From the NCBI RefSeq assembly GCF_024834075.1, contig NZ_JANUXR010000011.1, forward strand, positions 1 to 64,000: a DNA stretch of 64,000 bases. The letters are read 5' to 3'. A program made the position numbers and the translations under genes. Within the stretch, counting starts at the first letter, position 1; each line of letters opens with the position of its first letter. This document shows, piece after piece, positions 28,945 through 36,880 of the stretch. The stretch is from Corynebacterium sp. HS2168-gen11 (GTDB lineage: Bacteria; Actinomycetota; Actinomycetes; Mycobacteriales; Mycobacteriaceae). A model generated the notes under the pieces. The model was not told the DNA's origin. It worked only from the letters and a program-made list of their open reading frames with translations, and made no database searches.

Positions 28945-30114
28945 ATGACACGCATTCTCGATCGCCTTGCAGCCCTGGCACCTTGTGGTGCCGAGCTGCT
29001 TGCTGATCTCAAGCGTGCCAACATGTGCAAAGAAGACCTCTCCAACCTGCTGCACGTAAGTGTTAACAACGCCTCAATGTTATTGGCGGTGACCGAGGTA
29101 TTCTCGCACAACGAACTGCAGGTGGCCATGAGGCATCATCTGAGCGTCGATAAGCTGCGGCTCATTTCGACGACAGAAAAGAAGCTTGCCAATCCGCATA
29201 TCGATCCCGTGCAATTTCGCATGGAGCTATTTCCCGTGGCCGAGACGTTGACGGTGCCTGAGCTTGACCGATACATCCGGAATCTGCTCAAACGCGTCAA
29301 TGAAGGCTTCAACCGGCCGCGAGCATGGTACGCTCGCTTTTCCCGGCTTGCCGACGCCGACGGTATGAAATATTTGGCAATGAAGATGCCGGAAGCGCAC
29401 ATGGAACGTATCCGCACGCAACTGACTGCGCGCGCTCGGGAACTCGCCGCCAGCGAACAAGCCATCAACGAGGCGGAAGGCTACGCCAAGGCTCTCTTTG
29501 AGGCTGTCACCAGCCCACGCGAGCAGCGTATCGGCGAGCTTGATCTCCGCCACAAGCCATGCTTGCTGGTCCCGCTTGACGACGCCCAAATTAGTATTGA
29601 CGGCAGCGTGGTTAATACGGATGGCGTTGAGCTCGACGTTAAGACTCTTCTGGACGAAAAAATCGCCCCAACAGGTTACGCTGTTGCGCTCTACAAAGAC
29701 GCTCAAGGGTGCCCGCGTCCACAGGATATCGTGCCGATCAGGCGACTTGCCGACGCTGAAGACAGGTTCCGTGCCATCATCAGCCACCTGATTTGTCAGC
29801 ACCCCGACTGCAACACACCAGCAGTCAGATGCGACATCCACCATATACAAGCATTTAGCCAAGGTGGCAGCACCACAACAGACAATCTGTGCCCGTTATG
29901 CCACACCCACAACCTCAGAAACGACGACGATCCAAGTAAACCACGCCACGGACGTGTTGAAGCTGATCCTGCAACCGGGCTTATCACACACCGATACCCC
30001 GACGGGCGGGTGAGAAAAAATCTTCATCCCGCCATTGAAAAAGGCGCACAGGCCGTGGCCGTGCGCGCGCTCGGGCCCGCCCCTATTGGGGAACATGGGC
30101 CTATATCAGGCTGA
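28945..30114 (+). CDS. HNH endonuclease (DUF222/13E12-like)
   Basis: 389 aa. The C-terminal domain has the HNH/zinc pattern CQHPDCNTP, CDIHHIQAFSQGGSTTTDNL and CPLCHTHN, with catalytic HH and N. The N-terminal ~250 residues are helical, as in the 13E12 repeat proteins abundant in actinobacteria. The function of these proteins is unknown; many are thought to be relics or parts of mobile DNA. The codon choice is GC-richer than in pmt. The start follows the promoter just upstream; the frame also extends to TTG 28906. The 3' end overlaps the convergent gene by 9 nt. A 15-bp sequence near its end (30080-30094) is repeated upstream of pmt (27330-27344). Confidence 0.85.
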   Translation: MTRILDRLAALAPCGAELLADLKRANMCKEDLSNLLHVSVNNASMLLAVTEVFSHNELQVAMRHHLSVDKLRLISTTEKKLANPHIDPVQFRMELFPVAETLTVPELDRYIRNLLKRVNEGFNRPRAWYARFSRLADADGMKYLAMKMPEAHMERIRTQLTARARELAASEQAINEAEGYAKALFEAVTSPREQRIGELDLRHKPCLLVPLDDAQISIDGSVVNTDGVELDVKTLLDEKIAPTGYAVALYKDAQGCPRPQDIVPIRRLADAEDRFRAIISHLICQHPDCNTPAVRCDIHHIQAFSQGGSTTTDNLCPLCHTHNLRNDDDPSKPRHGRVEADPATGLITHRYPDGRVRKNLHPAIEKGAQAVAVRALGPAPIGEHGPISG

Positions 30115-30750
30115 CTTCAGCAGCCAATCCAACAGTGCCCAGCCTTTTTCATTCAACCAGCACCACAACAGCAACAGCACTGAGGCGGCGAGCAGCGCAA
30201 GCTGATTCATCGAATCGGCAATCAGGGTGCCCAATACGATATCGCGCACTGCGAAACCAACACTAAACATCCACAGCGCCCCATATATTGGCAAAATCCC
30301 GCCAACGATACGACTTTGCCACGCTGCAAATAACAACCCGAATCCCAGGGCGCACCGCATCGCAGCGGCCTCAACGATCACGGAACTCAAAATCGGATCA
30401 TTCCCGCCAATACTTATTTCACTGAGGAGATACACCGCCCACAGCATCCACGCCACGCCGGCGACGCCCAGTCCCACACGCGACAGCGCAATCGCAACTG
30501 CACGCGACGAAGCTTGTCGACGCCACGTCGATTCCACACCTTGCAAGATAGTATCCGCGAGATCTGGAGTCATGCGGTCAGGATCTTGAGAAAAAACAAT
30601 TTTGCGATTGATCAATGCCGCAGTTTCGTAGTATTCGCGGCAGCTCTTACATCCTGTTAGATGCGTATCGACAACGTCATCGGCGAGCGGACTTATTTCA
30701 CCGTCAAGACGTGCAGACAACGCTGCCTGTACGCGATCACAGTTGATCAT
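30106..30750 (-). CDS. Membrane protein with N-terminal zinc-finger anti-sigma (zf-HC2) domain
   Basis: 214 aa. The first ~55 residues have the anti-sigma zinc motif HLTGCKSCREYY (HxxxCxxC). Five or so TM segments follow (about 85-205). This architecture fits a membrane-bound anti-sigma-like sensor, but no sigma factor gene is adjacent, so the partner is unknown. Its start overlaps the end of the DoxX gene by 14 nt, which indicates coupling. Confidence 0.75.
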   Translation of the reverse strand: MINCDRVQAALSARLDGEISPLADDVVDTHLTGCKSCREYYETAALINRKIVFSQDPDRMTPDLADTILQGVESTWRRQASSRAVAIALSRVGLGVAGVAWMLWAVYLLSEISIGGNDPILSSVIVEAAAMRCALGFGLLFAAWQSRIVGGILPIYGALWMFSVGFAVRDIVLGTLIADSMNQLALLAASVLLLLWCWLNEKGWALLDWLLKSA

Positions 30751-31153
30751 GACGCACCAATACCCAATCTAGGCTCAGTCGCCCAGGCCCAAATATCACC
30801 ACCAACAACAACGAACATGCCAACACAAGTGAATATTCAAATCCACCGTTTTCGATGAAAAATCCATGACCAAGGTGGACGAAATAGAGCGCTAACAATG
30901 CTAGCAACGCCAATATACTGGCGAATAATGTGGCTAAGATGCCAATAATCAACAGTGCTCCACAAAACAGTTCTGTCCCCGCGACAAGATATGCAGATAG
31001 TTTCGGTTGCGGGATGTGCAGAGTCGTGAACTTTGTCGTTGTTTCAGTAAGCCCTTGCAGAAAAACACGTTGGAGCCCGTGAGCAACGAAGATGCTGCCC
31101 AGCACGGATCGGTACACCAGCAGCGCAAGATCTCTGACGATCGGCTTATCCAT
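30737..31153 (-). CDS. DoxX family membrane protein
   Basis: 138 aa with four TM helices. The N-terminal RSVLGSIFVAHGLQRVF, GTELFCGALLIIG and HLGHGFFIENGGFEY are characteristic of DoxX. Family members are quinone- or redox-linked membrane proteins of mostly unknown role. It lies 6 nt after glpR and is coupled to the zinc-finger protein gene, suggesting a three-gene unit. Confidence 0.85.
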   Translation of the reverse strand: MDKPIVRDLALLVYRSVLGSIFVAHGLQRVFLQGLTETTTKFTTLHIPQPKLSAYLVAGTELFCGALLIIGILATLFASILALLALLALYFVHLGHGFFIENGGFEYSLVLACSLLLVVIFGPGRLSLDWVLVRHDQL

Positions 31154-31159
31154 GGATGA

Positions 31160-32047
31160 TTAACTTACCCTTAACTCAGAAAACTCGTGTACATCATCAA
31201 CGTCGAAATAGTCTCGTGCAGAGACAACCTCAAGTTCAACAAAATCCGGGGAGTCATCGTCAATTTCAAGTACTACTGCGCCCGGCTTGCGAAGACGCTT
31301 CGGGATGCCGAGTTCTTCGTCTTGAACACTTCGAACTCCGAGTCGACTACGGCGGAGTTGTTGCATGCGACGCCGACGCAGCTCGGTTTCTGCTTTTACC
31401 TGAGCCCGCAGCGCAACCAAATACAATGTGGTTAAGGCGCTTGCACCTACCGCAATTCCCCAATACCAACCGCCGAGGAACACCCCAATAGCAATTGCAA
31501 CAGCCAGTAACACGACTAAGCCAACGAGCGTCCGCTGACGACGCTGATACCGCGTCAACGTAACAGCCTGATCTTGAACTGGGTCATACCCGCCACGGCC
31601 TTTACGCGCCTGCGCAAAGGCAAGATCTTCTTCGGTAAGTTCAGTGACCTCGCTGTGTGCTTCTACAAGCTCAGGTTCTTCAATAGGGTGATCCTCTGAA
31701 ATGACATCTTCCTCAACATCAGAGTACAAAAGGTCTTCGGGATCCACGTAGGCGTTGTCAATTGGATACTGCGGCGAATCGTCGTCGATAAGCGGCTGTG
31801 GCGCCGGATCTTCCTCCAATAGTATTGGTGCGGGTTCTCCAATAGGGGGTTCAACCATCGCCTCAACCGGCACCGCCGCACGCGGTTTGCGCCTTTGCCG
31901 CAGCGCATTGCCTCCGTGATGGATAACGCGGGTGTCGTTGAAGGCTTCTCCTGCTTTCCTGATGGGTTTTTGGCTGCGCAGGATCCATGGCGCAAGCACA
32001 AAAATCCAGAGCACGACGATAATGGAAAGCCCGATCAGACCTGTCAT
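31160..32047 (-). CDS. glpR: Gephyrin-like receptor GlpR (SepX-type divisome membrane protein)
   Basis: 295 aa. One N-terminal TM segment (about 3-22), a long acidic Pro/Glu-rich cytoplasmic stretch (about 60-145), two further TM helices (about 172-215) and a basic then acidic C-terminus. This layout and its linkage to the MoeA paralog match corynebacterial GlpR, the membrane receptor that recruits Glp in division and polar growth, and Streptomyces SepX. The M. tuberculosis counterpart is Rv0996. ATG 32047 has GAAAGGG 8 nt upstream. Confidence 0.8.
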   Translation of the reverse strand: MTGLIGLSIIVVLWIFVLAPWILRSQKPIRKAGEAFNDTRVIHHGGNALRQRRKPRAAVPVEAMVEPPIGEPAPILLEEDPAPQPLIDDDSPQYPIDNAYVDPEDLLYSDVEEDVISEDHPIEEPELVEAHSEVTELTEEDLAFAQARKGRGGYDPVQDQAVTLTRYQRRQRTLVGLVVLLAVAIAIGVFLGGWYWGIAVGASALTTLYLVALRAQVKAETELRRRRMQQLRRSRLGVRSVQDEELGIPKRLRKPGAVVLEIDDDSPDFVELEVVSARDYFDVDDVHEFSELRVS

Positions 32048-32106
32048 TGTTGGTACCCTTTCTCCCTATAGTCTTTTAAGATTATTGCACTGGTTGTGCC
32101 GTGTGA

Positions 32107-32805
32107 TTAGACTCGCCGTTGAATGGTTGGTTTTTGGATGCAAGACGCAGCAACCAGCCGCTGGATTGCCGTATTGGGGAAATCTTCGTAAGTCAGAGCC
32201 ATCAGGTAGTGGTCACGCCAGGCACCGTTGATGTGAAGATTTTTGCGCAAGTATCCTTCTTCGCGAAATCCATTGCGCGCCAATACTTTCCGGCTAGCGA
32301 TGTTTTCCGGCAGGTGCGTGGCCACGACGCGGTGCACGCCTACGCGTCCGAATGCATGATCAACCCCGAGCGCGCAGGCCGCGGTGCCGATGCCCTTGCC
32401 GGCATGTCCCGAGAAGATCCAGTAGCCGATGGTGCAGTCGGAACTGGTGCCGTGCTGGATGTTGCCCAGGGTCAGCTGCCCGACAAATTCGTGATCGAGT
32501 TCAATCGCAAAGGGCACGAGGCTGCCCGCATATGCTTCTCGACGCAGGCTAAATAGCAGTTCTCGCCATGCGCCCAGCGTGTGGGCTGTTTGCCAGTTGG
32601 AGGTGGTCGGTTCGACTTTCTCCAATAAGGGTTGGTCGTGGAGCCGCATCTCAACCCACAGATCACCGTCGTATTTCTCCAATGGGCGCAAGCGCAGTGT
32701 GTGCCCCGCAACAATCACGGTCTGGGTGTATTCCAGCCATCCGGGATGCTGGACGTGTCGCGGACCATAGGCTGGCGTGGTGCGCCGTGTGAAAAGCTGC
32801 TTCAT
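32107..32805 (-). CDS. rimJ: GNAT N-acetyltransferase, RimJ-like
   Basis: 232 aa. The GNAT fold spans residues 30-205, with the acetyl-CoA loop GHAGKGIGTAACALGVDHAF and the RimJ/RimL pattern HRVVATHLPENIASRKVLARNGF. RimJ in E. coli acetylates ribosomal protein S5; the target here is unproven. It overlaps glp by 4 nt and occupies the Rv0995 position of the conserved block. The C-terminal ~15 residues after EDFPNTA extend past the usual end. Confidence 0.85.
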   Translation of the reverse strand: MKQLFTRRTTPAYGPRHVQHPGWLEYTQTVIVAGHTLRLRPLEKYDGDLWVEMRLHDQPLLEKVEPTTSNWQTAHTLGAWRELLFSLRREAYAGSLVPFAIELDHEFVGQLTLGNIQHGTSSDCTIGYWIFSGHAGKGIGTAACALGVDHAFGRVGVHRVVATHLPENIASRKVLARNGFREEGYLRKNLHINGAWRDHYLMALTYEDFPNTAIQRLVAASCIQKPTIQRRV

Positions 32806-34067
32806 CCTTGTTGACTGAGGAAAATGACCTCGACGATCTCGCCTGGCCGGATTTCCACGGTTTGTTCTGGAATACGGATGATAGCGTTGGCGTCGGAAAG
32901 CCCAGCGAGCAGGTGCGCTGGGACCCCGTTGACGCCACCAATACCTTCGACGAGATAGTCTTGGGTTTCAGCATCGCGCATTAAACGGGCACGTATCAAA
33001 CCTTGGCGACCTTTTTTGCTCAAGATCCGGTTCAGAGCGCGCGCACGAACGACGCGGCGTTGATGGGAACGTTTGCCAAGGCTTAAGCGCACCATCGGGC
33101 GGATAAACATTTCAAAAATTACCAGCGAGGACACAGGATTCGCTGGCAAGAGAAATACTGGGATGCGTTTGTCGCCCAAGAGTCCGAAGCCTTGCACGCT
33201 GCCTGGGTGCATAGCCACGCGCTCAGTGTCAATGGTGCCAAGTTGCTGCAGTACTTCCCGGATCGTGGCTGATCCTGAACCGCCCACCGCGCCTGAAATC
33301 ACAATCATTTCACTGCGCAGCATTTGCGCCTCAATAATCTCGCGCAATCTGCGTGGTTCACCTGCTGCGATGCCTACGCGATGCACATCGGCGCCGGCAT
33401 CACGGCCAGCTGCAGCCAACGCATAGGAATTCACATCCAGGATTTGCCCCAATGATGGTTCACGATCAATATCGACAAGCTCGTGCCCGACCGAGATCAC
33501 AGACATGCGCGGGCGCGGGTACACCAATACCTTCGAACGTCCAACGGCCGCCAATAGGCCGATATGCGCTGGCGAGATAATTGCCCCTTCAGACACCGCA
33601 ATGTCACCTGCTCGAATATCATCGCCTTGACGACGCACAAACTCGCCGGTTCGCACCGATTTCAGGGCAGTGACTCGCTTGCGTCCTCGATCAGTCCACG
33701 CCAATGGCAACACTGCATCCGCGAGCGTCGGCAGGGGCGCTCCAGTGTGGACTCGCACTGCCTGCTTCGGCTGCAAACGCAGTGGCCGGCTGCTACCAGC
33801 AGGCACTTCGCCTACAACCGGCAAAGAAATTTCTCCAATAGGGGGAAGTGGAGTTTCGATTCTCCCCAATCCCCGCTCTCCGCCCACATCAACGGCACGA
33901 ATCGCATAGCCATCAATTGCAGCCTGATCGAAGCCTGGCAATGGCCGAGTGGCTTCAACCTGTTCGGCGCACATCAGCCCGAGGGCTTCAGCAATGGCAA
34001 TGCGGACAGGATCGGGATGAACTGCTGCCTGGGTCACTAAAGCGAGTTGCTCTGCTACGGAACGCAC
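32802..34067 (-). CDS. glp: Gephyrin-like molybdotransferase Glp (MoeA family)
   Basis: 421 aa MoeA-fold protein with the four-domain layout: PLPGFDQAAIDGYA at the N-terminus (MoeA consensus FDNSAMDGYA), VRVHTGAPLPTLADAVLP, a MogA-like domain with VISGAVGGSGSATIREVL and FLLPANPVSSLVIFEMF, and a C-terminal beta barrel. In corynebacteria the copy beside glpR is Glp, which works with FtsZ and GlpR in division rather than mainly in molybdenum cofactor synthesis. The AIDG variant motif fits that group. GTG 34067 has AGGAG 8 nt upstream. Confidence 0.85.
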   Translation of the reverse strand: MRSVAEQLALVTQAAVHPDPVRIAIAEALGLMCAEQVEATRPLPGFDQAAIDGYAIRAVDVGGERGLGRIETPLPPIGEISLPVVGEVPAGSSRPLRLQPKQAVRVHTGAPLPTLADAVLPLAWTDRGRKRVTALKSVRTGEFVRRQGDDIRAGDIAVSEGAIISPAHIGLLAAVGRSKVLVYPRPRMSVISVGHELVDIDREPSLGQILDVNSYALAAAGRDAGADVHRVGIAAGEPRRLREIIEAQMLRSEMIVISGAVGGSGSATIREVLQQLGTIDTERVAMHPGSVQGFGLLGDKRIPVFLLPANPVSSLVIFEMFIRPMVRLSLGKRSHQRRVVRARALNRILSKKGRQGLIRARLMRDAETQDYLVEGIGGVNGVPAHLLAGLSDANAIIRIPEQTVEIRPGEIVEVIFLSQQG

Positions 34068-34078
34068 GTTGTTTGCTC

Positions 34079-35002
34079 CTATGAAACGCCGTGTTCATCA
34101 AGGATGTCGCGGAGGACTTTCTTTAACTGTGGACCATACGTTGGATCAGACAGTCCGAAATCGACGACCGCTGGAATATAGCCACCAGGATTGCCGAGGT
34201 CGTGGCGCTTACCGTCGTGCACCAGAATATGCACAGGGTGGCCTTCTTCAATAAGCAAGGCGATGGCATCAGTCAGCTGCAGTTCGCCACCCGCACCAGG
34301 AGTAATGCGCTGCAAGGCATCAAAGATGGCACAATCGAGCAGGTAACGGCCAGTGGCAACGAACGTCGATGGAGCATCTTCAACGGCTGGTTTTTCTACC
34401 ATGCCGCGAACTTTCTTAATAGTGTATTCACCATCGTATTCGACGTCTTCAATATCGAAAACACCATAGTTATAGACGTCTTCGCGCGGCACGTCGAACG
34501 CGCACAGCACCGATCCACCCAATTGGTCGCGCACTGCGGCCATCTTTTCCACCACGCCCATTGGCAGTACGAGATCGTCTGGGAGCATCACGGCGACGAC
34601 ATCTTCGTCGTCGTCAAGCACGCTTTGCGCCAGGCCAACAGCATGTCCCAGGCCCAACGGTTCGGCTTGTTCAACCGCGATCGGTTTTGGCAACTCTTGG
34701 GTGCGGCGAATTTTGCGCAGCTGGTCAACTTTGCCGCGCGATTCAAGCATTGCCTCTAAGTCTGCGAACGTGTCGAAGTGCGCCAATACTTCCTGTTTGT
34801 TCGGCGCAGTAATAATTGCCAAACGCTGTGCACCAAGCTGCGCAGCTTCTTCTGCAATTAGTTCGATACCTGGGGTGTCTACAACCGGAAGCAATTCTTT
34901 CGGCACCGTTTTGGTAGCCGGCAAGAAGCGCGTGCCGAGTCCAGCAGCGGGAACAATGACGGTGCGCACGTTGGTCGTAGCGTGTTCGGAAGACAAAGTC
35001 AT
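34079..35002 (-). CDS. galU: UTP-glucose-1-phosphate uridylyltransferase
   Basis: 307 aa. It makes UDP-glucose for cell-wall and glycogen/trehalose metabolism. The N-terminal VPAAGLGTRFLPATKTVPKE is the nucleotide-binding signature. LGLGHAVGLA, the metal-binding VMLPDDLV and the GNPGGY region follow. ATG 35002 has no ribosome-binding site but a TACACT -10 box 6 nt upstream, suggesting a leaderless mRNA. The frame opens further to 35260, but that reads across the divergent promoter region. glp follows after 11 nt. Confidence 0.93.
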   Translation of the reverse strand: MTLSSEHATTNVRTVIVPAAGLGTRFLPATKTVPKELLPVVDTPGIELIAEEAAQLGAQRLAIITAPNKQEVLAHFDTFADLEAMLESRGKVDQLRKIRRTQELPKPIAVEQAEPLGLGHAVGLAQSVLDDDEDVVAVMLPDDLVLPMGVVEKMAAVRDQLGGSVLCAFDVPREDVYNYGVFDIEDVEYDGEYTIKKVRGMVEKPAVEDAPSTFVATGRYLLDCAIFDALQRITPGAGGELQLTDAIALLIEEGHPVHILVHDGKRHDLGNPGGYIPAVVDFGLSDPTYGPQLKKVLRDILDEHGVS

Positions 35003-35008
35003 ATCAAC

Positions 35009-35014
35009 AGTGTA
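35009..35014 (-). promoter_or_regulatory. -10 box of galU, leaderless start
   Basis: TACACT on the minus strand, with the A of the galU ATG (35002) at +7. It shares a 72-bp intergenic region with the divergent cyclo-ligase gene, which also lacks a ribosome-binding site. Confidence 0.5.
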
Positions 35015-35074
35015 AACGGAACCAAGATAGACCGAGCTTGACACAACCAAGGATCGGCATATTAATTTTTGTAT

Positions 35075-35641
35075 ATGACTCTCGCAGCCGCCAAGCAGGC
35101 AGTCCGGCGCCAAGTACTGGCAGAACGCTCCCGCCTCCCTATTGGAGAAAAACAGGATCGTGACGCCGCGATCACTAGGCATCTGGTACAACTCTGTTCC
35201 CAATACGGGTGGGAATCGGTGGCAGCCTATGTCCCCACCGCCAGCGAACCGGGCGGCCAATGGCTCGAACCCCTCGCCTTGAAGCTGCGCGAATTGTGGC
35301 TACCGCAGGCCCTGCCTGATCACACACTGCGCTGGGGCCGGTACGAAGACAAAGACTCACTTACCAGTGGCACATTCGGGATCCTTGAGCCGCGCACAAC
35401 TATCCCGCTGCCCGGGCACATCCAGGCGCTGGTCGTGCCTGCCGTCGCCGTAGATATATTGGGGCGCCGGTTGGGCAAAGGTGGCGGCTATTACGATCGC
35501 GCGCTAGCAGGTTGCCAACTCCCGACAATCGGCGTGATCTATGCCAATGAGGTGCGCACCATCCCTATTGAAGACCATGATTGCCGCGTGCACATGATCG
35601 TCACTGAGCGTGGGAACCAAATTCTCAATCAGCACGTCTAA
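35075..35641 (+). CDS. 5-formyltetrahydrofolate cyclo-ligase
   Basis: 188 aa. It converts 5-formyl-THF to methenyl-THF with ATP. Family motifs: the N-terminal AKQAVRRQVLAER, VPAVAVDILGRRLGKGGGYYDR with the phosphate loop, and a C-terminal PIEDHDCRVHMIVTE. I chose ATG 35075 over TTG 35069. AAGGA is too far upstream (21 nt), and an AT-rich -10-like TATTAA (about 35060) suggests a leaderless start. It corresponds to Rv0992c in position beside galU. Confidence 0.9.
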   Translation: MTLAAAKQAVRRQVLAERSRLPIGEKQDRDAAITRHLVQLCSQYGWESVAAYVPTASEPGGQWLEPLALKLRELWLPQALPDHTLRWGRYEDKDSLTSGTFGILEPRTTIPLPGHIQALVVPAVAVDILGRRLGKGGGYYDRALAGCQLPTIGVIYANEVRTIPIEDHDCRVHMIVTERGNQILNQHV

Positions 35642-35647
35642 TAATAG

Positions 35648-36274
35648 GTGCACGTTTTTCTTACTCCTGGTACCCAACGATTTTTGTTTGTGAGGCGCCT
35701 GACTGCCACAGCATTGGTCATACTCGCGGTTATACTCATCGCGGCGGATATGTTGCGGTCAACGGTTTCTGTTGTGGCTTTTACTCGCGATTTAGCGCCC
35801 GGCCACCGCATCACGCACACCGATATTCAACTCATCGAAGCCCCCGCCGCCCTCGTGCCTCGCCACAGCCTTCCAACGCTTGACGACGCCATCGGCAAAC
35901 TTCTTATCTCTGCTCAAACATCTGGTTCAATGGCAACAACCGTGGATTTCTTCAATCCGGTTCTCGACGCGTTCTCCAACGATAGTAAAGACGCAATTGT
36001 GCCGATCACCTTGGCAAATCCAAGTACCGCGGCAGTGCTTGCCCCAGGCGATCGCGTGGATGTGATTGCCGCTGAACATAAAGGCCAGAGCACCAAGGTA
36101 TTGGCCACGAATGGAGTGATTCTATTCATTGCAACTGAAGCGCAGCCGTTGGAATCGGTACGACCTGGAACATTATTGGTGCAATTACCTCAACAGCAGG
36201 CGCAGACTGTGGCCAGTGCGTCGCTAAATTTGCCGCTGACCGTAATTTCACATCGTGCAACTCGCATTCAATAG
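35648..36274 (+). CDS. SAF-domain membrane-anchored protein (CpaB/RcpC-like)
   Basis: 208 aa. One N-terminal TM helix (about 17-36) is followed by a SAF/AFP domain (FTRDLAPGHRITHTDIQLIE, residues about 45-110) and a second beta domain (PITLANPSTAAVLAPGDRVDVIA) as in RcpC/CpaB pilus assembly proteins. No pilus genes are near, so a pilus role is not supported. It lies 6 nt after the cyclo-ligase gene and 50 nt before mscL. GTG 35648 is assumed; GTG 35690 is possible. Confidence 0.75.
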   Translation: MHVFLTPGTQRFLFVRRLTATALVILAVILIAADMLRSTVSVVAFTRDLAPGHRITHTDIQLIEAPAALVPRHSLPTLDDAIGKLLISAQTSGSMATTVDFFNPVLDAFSNDSKDAIVPITLANPSTAAVLAPGDRVDVIAAEHKGQSTKVLATNGVILFIATEAQPLESVRPGTLLVQLPQQQAQTVASASLNLPLTVISHRATRIQ

Positions 36275-36324
36275 CAATTAGGTCTAATGTAGAAACGCAA
36301 CTATTTGAAATAAGGAGTTTTATT

Positions 36325-36717
36325 ATGCTTAAAGGCTTTAAAGACTTTATTATGCGCGGCAACGTTGTCGAGCTTGCAGTAGCAGTGGTCATTGGTGCAG
36401 CATTCACCGCCATTGTGACTGCATTCACCACTCATTTGATTCAGCCATTGATCGCATCTTTCGGCGGCGCAGAGGTTGCCGGCCTTGGATTTGAAATCGT
36501 CGCAGGCAATCCAGCAACCTTCCTCGACTTCGGCGCTGTCATCACTGCCGCAATCAACTTTGTGATTGTAGCTGCAGTTGTGTACTTCTTGCTGGTCCTG
36601 CCAATGAACACGATCAAAGAGAAGCGCGAGGCGGAAGCAGCAGCAGCTCCAGCTGAACCTACACCAATTGAGGTAGAGCTTCTCACCGAGATTCGCGACT
36701 TGCTCAAGAAGAGCTAG
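36325..36717 (+). CDS. mscL: Large-conductance mechanosensitive channel
   Basis: 130 aa, normal MscL length. It has the N-terminal amphipathic helix MLKGFKDFIMRGN, pore-lining TM1 (VVELAVAVVIGAAFTAIV), TM2 (about 70-93) and a cytoplasmic helix (TEIRDLLKK). It releases solutes on hypo-osmotic shock. AAGGAG lies 8 nt upstream of ATG 36325. Its stop codon directly abuts the stop of a convergent small ORF, leaving no intergenic base. Confidence 0.97.
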   Translation: MLKGFKDFIMRGNVVELAVAVVIGAAFTAIVTAFTTHLIQPLIASFGGAEVAGLGFEIVAGNPATFLDFGAVITAAINFVIVAAVVYFLLVLPMNTIKEKREAEAAAAPAEPTPIEVELLTEIRDLLKKS

Positions 36718-36879
36718 CTATTCGCCCCCATAGTGGGGTGGCTTCTGCTCTTGATAATATTCCATCGGAATCTTATCAACCACGGCAGATCGTTGTACTT
36801 TGGTACTTCGATCTGCCGTTCTGTCATAATCCCGTGCATCCGAAAGCTTCACGACGCGCCGTCGCGTGCGTTTTACCAT
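36718..36879 (-). CDS. Small basic protein, 53 aa, coupled to the mog-like gene
   Basis: The start ATG 36879 is separated by one base from the stop of the upstream mog-like gene (TAAgATG), a strong sign of translational coupling. The protein begins MVKRTRRRVVKLSDARDYDR and ends EYYQEQKPPHYGGE: a basic head and a Pro/Tyr-rich tail, not low-complexity noise. No family recognised. The frame is open further upstream, but that part only shadows the mog gene. The ORF contains a long hairpin (36782-36819), and its stop abuts the mscL stop. I think it is real but cannot assign a role. Confidence 0.6.
   Translation of the reverse strand: MVKRTRRRVVKLSDARDYDRTADRSTKVQRSAVVDKIPMEYYQEQKPPHYGGE
36782..36819. 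other. Long hairpin inside the 53-aa ORF
   Basis: ACGGCAGATCG (36782-36792) / CGATCTGCCGT (36809-36819), an 11-bp stem, with an inner GTAC...GTAC pair in the loop. It could terminate transcripts from both mscL and the opposing operon, although it lies within coding sequence. Confidence 0.5.
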
Positions 36880-36880
36880 C

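Noticed and set aside
28945-30114. HNH gene as part of a restriction-modification or homing system
   Set aside because: No methylase, specificity or intron/intein context is adjacent. The protein matches the widespread stand-alone 13E12-like type.
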